NCBI GenBank assembly: GCA_905250125.1
Contig: CAJNOL010000909.1
Location: 30,787 to 94,786 of the forward strand
Reading direction: 5' to 3'
Source: Rotaria sordida
Taxonomy: Eukaryota > Rotifera > Eurotatoria > Philodinida > Philodinidae
Length of the DNA: 64,000 nucleotides
Part shown: in pieces, positions 14,601 through 30,185 of the stretch
How positions within the stretch are numbered: the stretch's first letter is position 1
Layout: each line of letters starts with the position of its first letter
The notes under the pieces: model-generated
Seen by the model: the letters and a program-made list of their open reading frames with translations, nothing else
The model's database searches: none
Told to the model about the DNA's origin: nothing
Program-made: the position numbers and the translations under genes

Positions 14601-17600
14601 AAATCAAAATTTATTAATAAATGATGAAATTGAAAAAAATTTAAATATTGATACATTATTAAATATTTTAAATAATTATAATTCATTAAATGATTGTAGA
14701 ATTGAAAGAGAATTTTATAAATTCTTTAAATTAAATCATCAATATGAAAATGAATGTAAACATTTATTAATGAATATACTTGTTGAAATTGAATATAAAT
14801 TATCTGAACCTACTATTGGAATGATTTTAGATCAGTTAGAAAAAATCGATTATAAATCTTCAAGGTAAATATTTTTAATTATAGAAATTTTTTTTTTTGT
14901 TATTCGAAATCTAATGACAATCTTTCAAAAAAAAAGAAAACAACAAGTATTTTTCAGTATATACTGAGTTTCATAGCTGCCCAATGAAGAAATAAAAAAG
15001 TACATCATATTGAATCAATAGAACAAAGTGAATTCATGAAGAAAAAATAGCATACATAAGACAATTCTAATCGCGAATATATAAAGGAAATAAAAAACAA
15101 TAAACTAATCGAGCAAGAATTCAATTAGATTAATATCGATTAGAAAAGACTGATAAAAAACACTCACTGATACATGTAGTAAGAATCACATGGGTTCATC
15201 TCCAGTAAAAATACAAGTAAAGCTAGAAATATGTAATGTTGATATAAATACTAACAGTGAGTCATTGATATAGGATCTGCTGAATAGAACTTATAATAGT
15301 GTCGAAAATTTTCGTATCCGATTGAACTGTACTTTGATATTCTCAATGGAATTTTCTAATTACAATCGGATAGTCGTCCCAAACATACGAGATACTTATC
15401 AAACAACTAGAGGTCATAAGGTCTCAAATTTTCGGACGCAAATCCAACCTAACGAGCTCTACCGTTGAAGCACTGGTACCAGTATTTTGATGAAGCAGTG
15501 ACTTCCATGTTCACTACAACATTGAAACATTAACGCATTCATCTATCATAAAAATGATCAAATACTATAAATAAATTTTATTCTATTTTATTAGATCATC
15601 AAATACTTCGATATATGCAAGTCATCTATTATTTATTCAACGAACACATTCATCAATATCACAACGTTTATTATTAAAACAATTTCTTCATTCATGTGAT
15701 TGGTCAACAATTCTTAATTGTATTTATGATCTTTTAACTTTAAATTCAACAAATTCTCATACACATTTATCAATAAATCATTTAAATTTTACAAATCATA
15801 ATCGTTTAATATCAACATATTCATTAAAACAATCTCAATATTTATTATTAAATCACCGTGATAGTACATTAATACTTGATATGTTAGAATCATTTATAAA
15901 ATTATCTCCATTATGGTCTGGTAGAGAATTTAAAATGCTTGAACGTTGTCATGATGAATTATTAATTGATTTAAATGATAAACATATATATACATTAATT
16001 ATTTATATACTTGATGAAGGTTATCGTTATTATTTATCAAATGAAAATCTTTATGAACAATATCAAAAACGTTATGAAAAAATTTTATATTATTTAATAA
16101 AAAATTCTGAAAAAAAATCTTTATTTCAATATTGTTTACAAAAATTATTTATTGATTCTGATACAATATTATGGTTAAAAAATATATTAACATCATTTTA
16201 TTTAATTATTTATATAAATCAATTAGATTTATTTAATGAAAATTTTTATTTTATTTTACCAGATTTAGTTTTAGAATTAAAACAACAATATAAACAAATA
16301 AATTTTATTAATACAAATTATGATTATATTATACATGATTTATTAATACGTTTAAATAGTTATGATTTAATATCAATTGAAAATTTTTATGAAATAAATC
16401 TTTTATTAAAACAATATGTTTCAAAATATCCTATTCTATTTTTACGTCATTTAAATATAATTAAATTAGATTTACAATCACGTTTATCAACATTAACTAT
16501 TGATGAATTTAATCGAAGAAATTCAAAACAACGTACTTTTTTTCTTTCATTATTTGATTTAATTTATCGTTTAAAACCTTATATATATGATAGTATATAT
16601 GAAAATGATTTTCAATCTATAATTGATATATATATACGTTTAATACAAACACATTTAAATATATTAAATACATGTACAAAACAAAATATAGTAATATTTC
16701 ATTATATAAATGATTTAATTTATTTAATTGATAAAGTATTAAATTTAATTTATAATTATTTATATTCAACAATACATAATAAACAACATAATTCATTATT
16801 TAAAATATATAATAATAAATTTTTTGAAAAAATTCATGAAAAAATACAATTTAATAAAGATTTATATCAATATTTAATATCAAATAAACATAATCTTATT
16901 TTATATCATCTTAAACAATTAAAAATACTTTATGAATCTATTAGAAATGATGATATAACAGGTAAAATATTAGATAAATTTTTCTAATTTAAAAATATTA
17001 GTCTACCAATAATTTCTAATTGTTGAAATGATATGAAAAGAATTTCCTTAAATCTAAAATCAAATCACTTCAGTTAGAAAACCGTAGTCTATATTCGTTT
17101 GACTCATTAATAGAGAAACTTAAAGTAATTATTTTTCAGTTTATAAAAAAACAAATGAAAATTCATATTCTACTCAACTTTTAAAATAATCATACAGCTT
17201 GTCTACAAGTAATACCCTTTTTTTTTTGATCTTCGGATTATCATAACTCAATAACTGAAGACAAACTTACACTGCAGTAACATATATGAAAGTTCTGGTT
17301 CCACTAAATCCCTTGCATTAAAACGAATCAAAAAAAGAAACACATTTCACGCTTCCGGAAATTTTCTTGGTCTGAACAAAATATTTTCATTTGTATTTGT
17401 TGCTGAAACAAAGGACCTTACAATGGTGAAATTTGTTTTTTTTTTTATTGGAAGATTGTTCCTGGAAAGAGTTAGCACTAGAATATTATCGTTACGTACT
17501 CAACTGTTATTTCATTTTTTTTGTCTCACAAAAAATATGCTTAATTTTGACTAGCACCTGCCATTAATTCTTGTTTTTAATTCAAATGAAACAATATATA

Positions 17601-18367
17601 TCAGTGGAAAATATACGAAAATTTCATTGATAAAAAAATAAAATATATTGATCTTTTATTTAGATTCTACAAATACTATATCCAATGAAATAATTCCATT
17701 TAATGTTCGTCTTTGTTTGATCGATCGTTCATTATTCGATAATAATACACAAAAATCCTCACCATCATCATCATCGTCGTCCGATTCTTTACTGCGACAT
17801 AAACCTATTGATATACAATATTATCGTATGAAATTATCAATATCAATTGATGAATATACATCATCAATTATAATTGATGATATATTATTAATATTAAATG
17901 AATTAAAATCTCATATAGATGATTATCTATCTATAGATCATATTGAATTAATACTTGATTCAATAACAAATTATCTTTTAAGTGGTAATAAACAATTAAT
18001 TGAACAAACATATGAATTTATATTAAAATATATTGAAAAATATCCTCAACATTCATTAATATTTTATTCAACATATATTAAATGTATATTATCAAAAAAT
18101 TTAATTGTATTTCAAATGGCTATTGAACATTTTTCACATTTTATTATTTATTTTCAATCTAAAACACATGAACTTTTTTATATTCTACTTAAACAAGGTC
18201 TTATTAATAAAATTGATGTTACAACATCTATAACACAAGCCATACGTTTACTTAATCTTCATCGTTATGATCCAATAACATATACTAATTTAACATCGAC
18301 AATATCATCAAAATTAGCAATAGCGACGACGACGACGACGACAACAACTACGACGACAAATGATTGA
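5613..18367 (+). CDS. INTS1: Integrator complex subunit 1 (8 exons, internal sequence gap)
   Basis: INTS1 is the largest scaffold subunit of the nuclear Integrator complex, which cleaves snRNA 3' ends and attenuates RNA polymerase II transcripts. Exons read by eye: 5613-6269, 7555-8787, 8974-10416, 11582-12390 (with the N run 11767-11866), 12839-13347, 14013-14864, 15595-16961, 17664-18367. All junctions keep phase except across the gap. Matches to the remembered human protein are collinear: EVYVEDALGEQNW with NIQTAFNTR, WLQNPKL, WPPEEPLG with SEIPLLGETL, SYPP-like TYPP, LLRHL-like FLRHLNIIKLDLQSR, and the C-terminal ITQAIRLLNLHRYD. At least about 2490 residues are visible, against about 2190 in human. 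The extra length is Asn/Ser/Thr-rich low-complexity sequence near the N-terminus and in exon 2. The start is the first Met before the VLTPLGRIS motif. Introns 1 and 3 carry hairpin elements. Confidence 0.93.
6560..7310. mobile_element. Hairpin (foldback/MITE-like) element in INTS1 intron 1
   Basis: About 200 bp at 6775-6985 is repeated in inverted orientation at 7040-7250. Both arms contain CAAAGTTTCGAATTTTGG and CTCTACCAGACTAG on their respective strands. Weaker similarity extends outwards to about 6560 and 7310. It fills most of the 1285-bp intron and has no coding capacity. The arms differ at many positions, so the copy is old. The exact ends and target-site duplication were not resolved. 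Confidence 0.7.
10557..11045. mobile_element. Hairpin MITE, family A copy 1, in INTS1 intron 3
   Basis: The left half (about 10557-10740) pairs with the right half (about 10850-11040). The segment around GCTACGTGGATACTACGGAA pairs with CTAGTATCTACGTAGC. The core AACAAGAATAG ... TGTTCCTATCCTAAGATAC is shared, in the same orientation, with the element at 21283-21930 in a PSMC3 intron. There is no ORF. It occupies most of a 1165-bp intron and would be removed by splicing. Confidence 0.7.
11767..11866. other. Assembly gap of 100 N inside INTS1 exon 4
   Basis: Exactly 100 N. The reading frame before and after does not agree with a 100-base spacer. The true length must be 2 modulo 3 for one open exon, so 100 is a placeholder. 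Some INTS1 coding sequence is missing here. Confidence 0.97.
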
Positions 18368-19657
18368 TTTCAAATGTTTTTCCTTTTTTTGTGTCTTTCC
18401 TTGAAGTCTTTCTTTCATTATTAATGTCGGTTAGCTTAAAAAAAAAAGAACGTTAATATATATATATATATTTTTTTTTCTTTGTGTCTATGTGTGTATA
18501 TAATATCTATGTGTATGTATTATTTGCCCATTAGAATACAAAAACAAAAAACTTTTGAAAAGAAAAAATAGCACTAAGCAACAAATATAATGGGCTTCTC
18601 CTTTTTTTTCTTCTTTGTTTCTTTGTTTTTTTTTGCATTTTGTTATTACTGTTGATGTTTGAGAAATTATCATTCTAGATATATTTATTGATGGGTATTA
18701 AACAATATAAATTCTTGTGGGTTATTTCGATAGTTTGAAAAATGAAAAAGAAAAAATGATTCATATTGTACTACCGACATTTGATTACTGATTGTCGAAC
18801 GACTATCGGTATACTGTAGTAGAATGTAGGAGACTTAGCTCACTATTCAAGTGTCGAACTAACGCGGTTTGATCATCGGTATACGGGGATGATTTTTTTG
18901 TCACTATAGACAAATATCGACAGTTTTCGTTCGATTCGAATCCCATAGGTACAATATAGTGGATCATTGTATAAGTGTTTTGATTTATTGCATGGGTATG
19001 GATTGGCAATGTCGATCTTATTACAGGAATTGTATTAAATATATATTTTGTTTATTTTTTCAAAAAAAAGTTTTTAGATTTCAAAAAGTTAAGGATACAA
19101 TTTAGATTTTTTAAGAAATGAAAAATAAATATCAATAAAATGTTTATGAATGTAGTTTTAAAACGGAGTGTTTCAAAATTGTATCATTTGATATGCTTCT
19201 ATTAGTTATCAAAAATTATAAGCAAGTTCCTTTCAAAGTTGATACACTTTTCTAAGTTTATTTTTATTGTTTTATATTAGAGATAAAGTTTCCATTATGC
19301 ATTTAAAAATCATAATGAGAACTGAATGATTATTTTTAAATAGATGATAGCTTTACTCGATTATAAGATCAAGAAACTTCTAAATTTGTGTGCTCATAGA
19401 TATCAGTGAATGTTGAATCATTCAACAAGTTTAGGCTTCTTTGCCTGAATGATTCGTTCTTTTTTGTTTGTATCAAAATATAATCTTAACTCTCCTCTAT
19501 CTACAAAAAGAAATTGAAGTGGTAGCTCTTAATAATTTCTGCTTCACCCTAACATCCAAATCATTTCATTTACTTTGCATCTTTTTCACTTTCTATTATA
19601 TATGCAAGCAATATGAAAAGCATAGAAAACAATTTATATTGTAGATAAAATTTCGAT
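18368..19657. other. INTS1-PSMC3 intergenic region
   Basis: Mostly homopolymer-rich and AT-rich. An island with more GC lies at about 18770-19020. A 68-codon minus-strand ORF there looks like chance. It contains GTTCGATTCGAATCC, which resembles a tRNA T-arm, but no A box or acceptor pairing was found. The PSMC3 promoter should lie in the last few hundred bases; no specific motif is evident. Confidence 0.4.
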
Positions 19658-22886
<3,229 letters not shown>

Positions 22887-23366
22887 TACAATCAAAGATT
22901 TCTTTTTCTATTCATAGTTCAATCATACATTTACATTGTTCTATTTTCTTTTTTTTTTTAAACGTACAGAAAGAAGAAAAAAATCTAGCTAAAAAATACA
23001 TTTAGTGGCACTTAAAATTATTCATATATTGTACAGATGTTCTATTTCTGCTAGGATACAAATGTTTTAATTGTAGGTTCTACTAAAGTATATAGTAGAA
23101 AGTGTAGTTTTCATGTCGTCGAACGGTTGAAATTTATTATTTGAACTCTTTGAATCAAACGAAAATATAGAATTTTACTCTTAGTGAAAAGTAAAGTTCA
23201 AATGATTGGGGTATTTATTTTAAATTCAAATCAACTATAATTATGAATTGAGTTCTAAAATTTATTAACGAATAATTAAAATTTATCGGTTTTTCGCAGT
23301 GATTGCTCTCTTTTTGAAACGATCATATGATATGTACGATAAACGAATGGTATTTTCCAGAGGAAA
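22887..23366. other. Convergent intergenic region, no gene seen
   Basis: About 480 bp between the stop of PSMC3 (plus) and the stop of the small membrane-protein gene (minus). It holds both 3' UTRs. No clear structure or ORF was seen. Confidence 0.5.
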
Positions 23367-23706
23367 TCAACCATAAGTTATATTAAAGAGATACTCAGGA
23401 GGAACATTTGTCTGATTGCTCGGTGGAAAATAATCTAGAAAAACAGTTAAAGAAAATGGTTCATAAAGAAAAAAAAATAAAACTTACTATAATGAGCAAG
23501 ATTTCCAACTCCAATACCAATAGCAACTCCTACTGTAACAAATGCTAATGTAATGAGAAAAATAATTCCAAATCTACGTGTTGCTGGATCTCTTAGAAAC
23601 AAAAAAAAAGAACAGCAGTTAATCGAATAAAAATATATTTTTTTATCTTAATCTACCTTTGAACTGTAGGAATTACAGGAACCAACGATGCTTGATTATG
23701 TTGCAT
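23367..23706 (-). CDS. Small single-pass membrane protein, 73 aa, three exons
   Basis: Minus-strand exons 23706-23657, 23591-23488 and 23434-23367 join in frame across GT-AG introns of 65 and 53 bp. They give 73 residues: MQHNQASLVPVIPTVQRDPA, then TRRF, a hydrophobic helix GIIFLITLAFVTVGVAIGIG (about residues 26-45), then a short polar tail with an N-glycosylation-type NIT near the end. The Arg-rich flank TRR before the helix and the glycosylatable tail suggest N-inside, C-outside topology. Three in-frame exons with good splice sites make chance unlikely. I do not recognise the family. It lies divergently from the RING gene, with 743 bp between the two starts. Confidence 0.65.
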
Positions 23707-24413
23707 GATGATCAATTATTGAAAAAATTATATTAGTTTAGTTATATACAAATCTTGTGAATCCGGCTGATGATAAGAATAATATTTAACATTGCTATTT
23801 GTTTTTCTGCTATATTCAATGACAAAATATTAATCTTTTTTTGCTAGTCACGCACCAACGACCAAAAGAAAAAATAAATATTACTCGTGGTCGTTTCTTT
23901 TTATTTTTTTGTTCTTTGCTTCGCTATTTTTCTTTTATACATTATCAATTATATCTATATATTTATATTTATTAAACTCTTATTTTTCATAATAATAATA
24001 ATAATAATAAAAAAATCTCTAATTTACTAAAGATCATTTCATTAGAAATTTTAATAGCTAATAAAAAGACTTGAGTGATTTATTTTCAATTGAAGGACTC
24101 AATAAGAAAAAAAAAGAAATACTTTGTTATTTTTTTTTATATGAAGGTTAAAACTATAAGTATATAATATCAGAATCTCAGGCGACGTGACAAATGAAGA
24201 AAAGTATTTAAACCTTTATGTTCGAAATTACTATGTGAATAATTGAGAGATATAAAAAGTAAATTCACACAAGTTTAAGCACTTCTTGCTCTATAATTAA
24301 AGCCTAAAAGTGTTTTTTTTTTCAAACTGAAGGTATTAAAACTTATATTTGATTATTCTATATCTAAATGATCAACGTAAGGTCAAGTAAAAAGAACTTC
24401 TTATAAAAACATA

Positions 24414-24443
24414 ATGGCGCCTGTTTATTTAACTAAATTTTAA
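24414..24443 (+). promoter_or_regulatory. Possible upstream ORF of the RING-finger gene
   Basis: A nine-codon ORF (MAPVYLTKF) ends five bases before the RING-protein ATG. If the transcript starts upstream of it, it could dampen translation or allow reinitiation. No transcript data support this. Confidence 0.3.
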
Positions 24444-24448
24444 AACTC

Positions 24449-25036
24449 ATGTTTATCACAAGTATTCTCGTTTCAATTTGGCTAAATCTATTCGATAGAT
24501 ATTATACATTTCTATTTAGCATATTTTTTATTTTTGTGTTTATTATGGAGATTTATATTGATTTTATTTCTATTTCTACTTATTTATCATTATCTTGGTT
24601 TCGTATGAATAATAATCAATTAATTCATTGTCCATTTAAATTTCTTTGGTCTTATATAATAAATAATCCTATATTGACTGAACAAAATTTACCTTTATCA
24701 TCAAATGAATATACATTTGAAACATCAAATATTTCATTACAAAATCCATTTCGTCGTTTAATGCTTTCAAAAATACAAAATCTATTTCGAAGACCAATAT
24801 CCAATACAAATAAAAATTCTGATGATGACAATAATAATAATAAATATTCATTATTTGATTATCGTTGTCCTATATGTCTTAATAATAAGCAATATTCATT
24901 TCGATGGATTGCACTTGGATGTGGTCATATATTATGTTCATTATGTACTCAACATCTTTATTTTGGCAATAAACCAAGTTGTCCTAATTGTCGATCACCT
25001 ATTATTCTTTCTGACTTAACAATTCTTTATATTTGA
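24449..25036 (+). CDS. Membrane-anchored C3HC4 RING-finger protein (probable E3 ubiquitin ligase)
   Basis: Single-exon ORF of 195 residues. Residues 1-50 are strongly hydrophobic, with probably one or two membrane helices (FLFSIFFIFVFIMEIYIDFI). A polar Asn/Ser-rich linker follows, up to about residue 130. The C-terminus holds a RING: CPIC, then a 15-residue loop, then CGHILCSLC and CPNC. This is the full C3HC4 zinc-ligand set. RING proteins recruit E2 enzymes and transfer ubiquitin, here probably on an intracellular membrane. The membrane-anchor-then-RING order is common in invertebrate RING families, but I cannot assign an ortholog. A short upstream ORF precedes the chosen start. The protein ends 18 residues after the last zinc ligand. 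Confidence 0.8.
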   Translation: MFITSILVSIWLNLFDRYYTFLFSIFFIFVFIMEIYIDFISISTYLSLSWFRMNNNQLIHCPFKFLWSYIINNPILTEQNLPLSSNEYTFETSNISLQNPFRRLMLSKIQNLFRRPISNTNKNSDDDNNNNKYSLFDYRCPICLNNKQYSFRWIALGCGHILCSLCTQHLYFGNKPSCPNCRSPIILSDLTILYI

Positions 25037-25657
25037 AAAATTATAAAATATTTGTTTTTTGTTGTATTGTTAAAGCATATGTGAACAAAGATCCGATTTC
25101 AGAATTCATATGTATTCGATAGTATATCAATTTTTTTCTTTTGATTACATAAAAAATGACTGGCATGTCCTCTCTGTTACCTGTTATTATCATCTTTCTC
25201 TTTACTTTTCTCTAAAAAACAAAAATTAATAAAATGAAATACAATATATACATGGTACCCCGTCGGTAAATTGAAATGGCTTTCTGTATAATCGAAAAAA
25301 AAAACTCAAGGAACCGAATGAGAAACCTACTATTTTTTTTTCTTGTCTCATTATAGTCTTGTTCTTGTTTGCTTGATTCATGTTGTTCTAATGTCTTAGA
25401 TTGTGTAAAATAAGAGGAGAAGAAGAAATTGACTGTTAAATTGAAAACGTGATTATATAGAGAAAAAAAAAACAAGAATAAGTAGATCGAATGAATGATG
25501 CCATTCAACATTTGTTTTTGTCGACAGCCAACAAACGACACAAATTCTTGTTGATTGAAAGTATGCGCATAATAAATTTTTAGCTTGATCAAGCACAAAC
25601 AAATATATACTTATTAACAGATCGATTGAAGAACAATAGAAAAAACAATCTACAAAT
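25037..25657. other. Intergenic region, no gene supported
   Basis: About 620 bp rich in poly-A/T runs. A 128-codon minus-strand ORF at 25212-25598 consists largely of Phe/Lys homopolymer-derived sequence and is judged spurious. The promoter of the downstream EF-hand-like gene probably lies here. Confidence 0.45.
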
Positions 25658-28600
25658 ATGAATAATCCATATATACCATTGATTGATCATCGTGGTATTT
25701 TTAGTAAAAAGCGAATGCATTTACAACCAATGGTAAATATTTGATTACATTGCTTTAAAAAAAGTATTGTTTTATATTTTCGAAAAATTTGTACCTAAAA
25801 CATAAAATATATATTTTATAAAAGTAATTTTTTTTCTTATCGTATTTGCATAATACAAAAAAAATTTTAATTTGTATACTCATCTTGAAAGAAGACTAAT
25901 CAATGCTTTTAATAAAAATCTATAATAACATAAAAATTGAACTAATGCTTCAATGATAATTTAGTTTAAACTAATCATTTTGATAAACATATTTCTAGTT
26001 GCCAATTCCTGTTACTTATGAATCAGCAGCTATTCCTAAATTTGCACCATTTGGTACTGAATATACACCTGATCATAAAATAAGAATAATTGGTGGTCGT
26101 TATATAGCAGTTCCTGATTCAACTACTGAATTATTAATAAAAAACACGTAGGTGTTTTTTTTTCACACAATAAATGTATCTAATTATTTCACTTGCTTAT
26201 TCAAACAATCAGTTAATTCTGATACAAAAAAAAAATCTTTTTCTTTTGATTAATTTCATATTTGCATAATTGATGTTGTTCTTATAAGGAAGAGAAGAAG
26301 AGAAAAAAAAAATCTGAATACTATTAAGATTGCAAGAAATAGTCAAATAAAGAATTCACATATGCTCTTCGTCTTCTCTTTCTTTTGTTCCGGTGTAAAA
26401 CAAATTTAGCAATCAGTGAAAAAAAAAGTTACCCAAGCAACTGACTTTACTATTCTTTACCGTCGATAAAAGAGGTAGAGTAGTAACAACAACAAACATA
26501 CATATAAGCATACAACAGACGAATAAAGAAAAATACGAAAGGTGTCTGGTGTGTGTATGTTGACGATTTTGTTAAAAGGATCAATCACTTCTTTTTTTTT
26601 TCTTTTTCAAATCAAAAAAGACGTTTTAAGTATCTCGATTCTTAATGGCATTTACACGCTTTTATCCAGTTTCAGGTCTTATTTAGTGAGATAATCTTTG
26701 TTTTTCTTTTATTTACAATAAATAAATTTTTATTATTAATACTCTTTAGTGATCCTGATCTAGCACCAACAAAAGCTATTCAAAATGTTCATGCACATGA
26801 TTATGCTCAATGGCCACAACCATCTAAACAAAGATTTGATACAACATATCGTAGTGAATATATCAATCGTATTCGACATCCAGTATGTATTCATAAAAAT
26901 TTTTGTTTTTTTCGTTTTTGTTTTTTATATAGAAAAAAAAAAGATAATTACTAAATAATTCAATAATAAAAAAGATATCATAATATCTATCTAGGAATAT
27001 ATCCCATGGTATCAGCAAAAACTTCCGGTAATTTAAACTAACACTCAACCTTCCATGTATTTTTTTTTTCACTGTCGTAGAAAATATATGCTTAATATTA
27101 TTATCACATATTTATTTTTGAACTTAAATAAAAATTTTCTATGAATAAAAGAATAAAAAAAACATAGAAACTCTCTGAACACGACATTTTCATTTGGCTT
27201 TAGTTACCACAAAAGGATAAAACCAGATTTACATGTCTAATTTAATGAGCTCTTATAAAAACGCGAGTACTTGAATATTTTAAAGCTATTCAAGTCAATA
27301 AAAAAAAGAAAAATTCGTTTTTCTCTTTTTGAAAAAAAAATATTTGCGTTTTATTGATTTGTTTATATATTGTGATATAAGTAAACATTTCAAACCCATC
27401 GAAAAAAAAAAATTGTTCACATGTTCTCCTCTCAAACTTCTAATTGCGATTATTTTGTTTTGTAGCAATTATTATTTTCTTGCTTTACCCTTTTTCTATT
27501 TGAACAACATTAAACTTTTCTGCTTACAAAACAACATTAATTCGTTTGTATTAGAACTAGTTTAATGTTGTTTTTTTTTTGTACACATAAAATACCATAG
27601 ATTATTTTTCTTGTAAAACATCAAGAAGAATATTTTTTTTTATTCAAATCAACAAAAAAAGTCACACCGTCCAGTTATTTTTTCTATTGAAGAACAGAAT
27701 TTTAAAAAAAAAATTTTTTTTTAATTTTCTTTTAAATAGGATGAAATTGCAAGGCCTATTCGAAATACAAAAAGTTCACTTAATCAATATGCTATCTTAC
27801 CACCAATTCTTTCAGCAACTACTACTACTACAAATAATAGTTCTAATAATGCAGAATCTGCTCGTAGTACCAGAACAGATGTTCAACAGCAACAACAACA
27901 ACAACAACAAATAATTAAAGATCAAGAAGTACCAATTAATGAAATCAAATCTAAAGATATACAACCATTAAATTTTCATAATATTACGCAAAATTCTTAT
28001 AATTATCAGCAACAATCAATGATGAATAATATCGATACATATTTACCTGAAGAACCTATTTTATTAACTGATTATGAAGAACAACGTTTATCTGAACAAA
28101 TTTATAATCAATTAAGATCTGCAACAGTTGTTGATAGATTAAAATTATTTTATCAAGAATTAATAGCATATGATCCAAATTTAACAAGTTATGTACATTA
28201 TTCAGTAATTCAATCACTTGTTCATCAACTTGGAGTAATTTCTTTTATTTTCTTTATAAATAATACTCTTATAAAATTATTTTCTTTGTTAGTTAAATTT
28301 ACAAGATGATACACTTCGTTTTGCTATGTGTAAATTTATTTCACCAGATCAAGCACGTGGTTATGTTCAATATGAAGATATGATTCGATATTTTAGCAGA
28401 TGTCTTGCATCAATATATCCTAATCAATATGGGTGAGTTATATTCTTTATTAATTTGAGAAAATTAAAGTTCAAGAAAAAAAAATAATAATAAAAATAAA
28501 AAATAATCATTTTTTTAAATTCAGTCCTTCACAGTCTTATGATTCTTCGGTTTATCATCATTCGAATATTCATGGTTATCATCAACATGAATGTCGATGT

Positions 28601-30185
28601 CGACATCAAGATAAATCATCTTTTAATAATCCTTGTCCTATTCATCACTATAATCGTTAAATGTCTAAAAGTGAAAATTTAAACTGAATGCAGTGATTTC
28701 TTCTTTTTTTTTCGTACTTTAAATATATTCTTAAATATAACAGCACATTATCTTATTTTCGATGTCGTCAGTTATCGCTTTATAGGAGCCGACAGTACCA
28801 GCATGGTAGGTTCTGGTCACTGCATTCCATCTATCACGATTTGTATACTCAAGGGTAGGTATGATTATATAAATGAAGAACAAAAACATTTATCTTCTAT
28901 TATTTATTTATATATAATGCTTGATCGTCATTCGCTCTTTCGATATGTCTATTTCTCGCTCCTTACACTTTTGCTTGCATGCTACCTGTGCAATGCACAA
29001 TAATTTTAAATGCATGACATTCAATTCTTAATAAAAAAAATTTTCTTTCTTGTCTTTTTTCTTTCAACTGACATGTTATTATCATAAATTATTTTCTACT
29101 AAATAGTCAGCAGCAAAGTCTAAGTCAGAAAAGAGAACTATTATGATAATGATTCTTATAGTCGACATTCAACTTTATCAAGACAATATCAAACGGGAAT
29201 GAGATTCGGTAGTAGTGTCGTTAATGATGATGATGATAATGAAAGTTTCGATCCTGATGAACGACAAGTTCGAATTTTATTAAAACAAAATTTAAAATAT
29301 TTTGATATAAATGGTGCAATTGATTTTGATAAATTATATCGTGAATTTAAAAATACAGATCGAAATCAAACTGGTATTTTAAATCGACAACAAATCGAAG
29401 AAGTTATTTATAAAGTTCGTATACCATTACAACGTTCATTAATATTTCAAATACTTGAAAAACATTGTCGAGCTTATTTAAGATTATATAGGTAAATATA
29501 TATTTTTTTAATTGAAACAAAAAAAATTTTTTTTTCTTTTCTATGATAATAAAAAATGAATAGATGGGAAGCTTTCTTTCAATATTTAAAAGAACAACTT
29601 CTTGATATAAGAGAAGTTCAAGATCGATCAAGTCCAATTTATACACAAGTAAAACATAGAAGACATCATTTTATTTCATATATATATGTATAAAATTTAA
29701 ATGTTTTAGCGTACTCCAACTCGTAGTCAATGGCTTGATTTAATTCGAAGAGAATATACTGAAAATGGTCGTGTACGAATTATTGAACGATTTAGTACAC
29801 ATAATGAAGGACCACGATTAGTAAATAATTGATAAATCGAAAAAAAAAACAAAATTGTTTTTGTTTGTTCATTCTAGGAAAGTAATAATCCATCTGCATG
29901 GTTTGCACGTTTTTTACGCCTTGCCAATGCTATGTATAGTCATCGTGCTAGCACAAATAGAGAACGTATGTAGAATATAATTATTAGACGTTTCTGTATT
30001 TTTCTTTTTTTTTGTTTTCAGATGATTTTTTATTACCTCGAGAAGAAGCTCGTCGATTGTTTCGTGCTTATAATCAAGTGTGGGATTTAAAAATTGAAGA
30101 AGACAAATTACAACGAGTACTTGATATATGTGGTCGTGGTGGAAATACTGCTATTGACGATGCACTTAAACTACTTGCCAAATGA
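25658..30185 (+). CDS. EF-hand-like protein resembling vertebrate C1orf87
   Basis: Exons read by eye: 25658-25732, 25999-26147, 26750-26882, 27740-28234, 28293-28432, 28525-28655, about 29134-29491, 29564-29648, 29710-29820, 29878-29965, 30022-30185. The middle part has poly-Gln (near 27890). It also has a helical block from EEQRLSEQIYNQLRSAT onwards. The second half has RILLKQNLKYFDINGAIDFD and a degenerate EF loop DRNQTGILNRQQ (position 12 is Gln, so calcium binding is doubtful). The last block, WFARFLRLANAMYS to EEARRLFRAYNQVWDL, lines up with my memory of C1orf87. The order of blocks agrees. The join 28655 to 29134 is uncertain: without it, the first half stops at 28660 (374 aa) and a second protein could start at the ATG at 29199. 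An AATAAA lies at 30282. Function is unknown. Confidence 0.65.

Noticed and set aside
18925-18950. GTTCGATTCGAATCC, resembling a tRNA T-arm
   Set aside because: No A box, anticodon arm or acceptor-stem pairing was found at the required distances.
25212-25598. 128-codon minus-strand ORF
   Set aside because: Composed mainly of Phe/Lys runs from homopolymers, with no domain or splice support.
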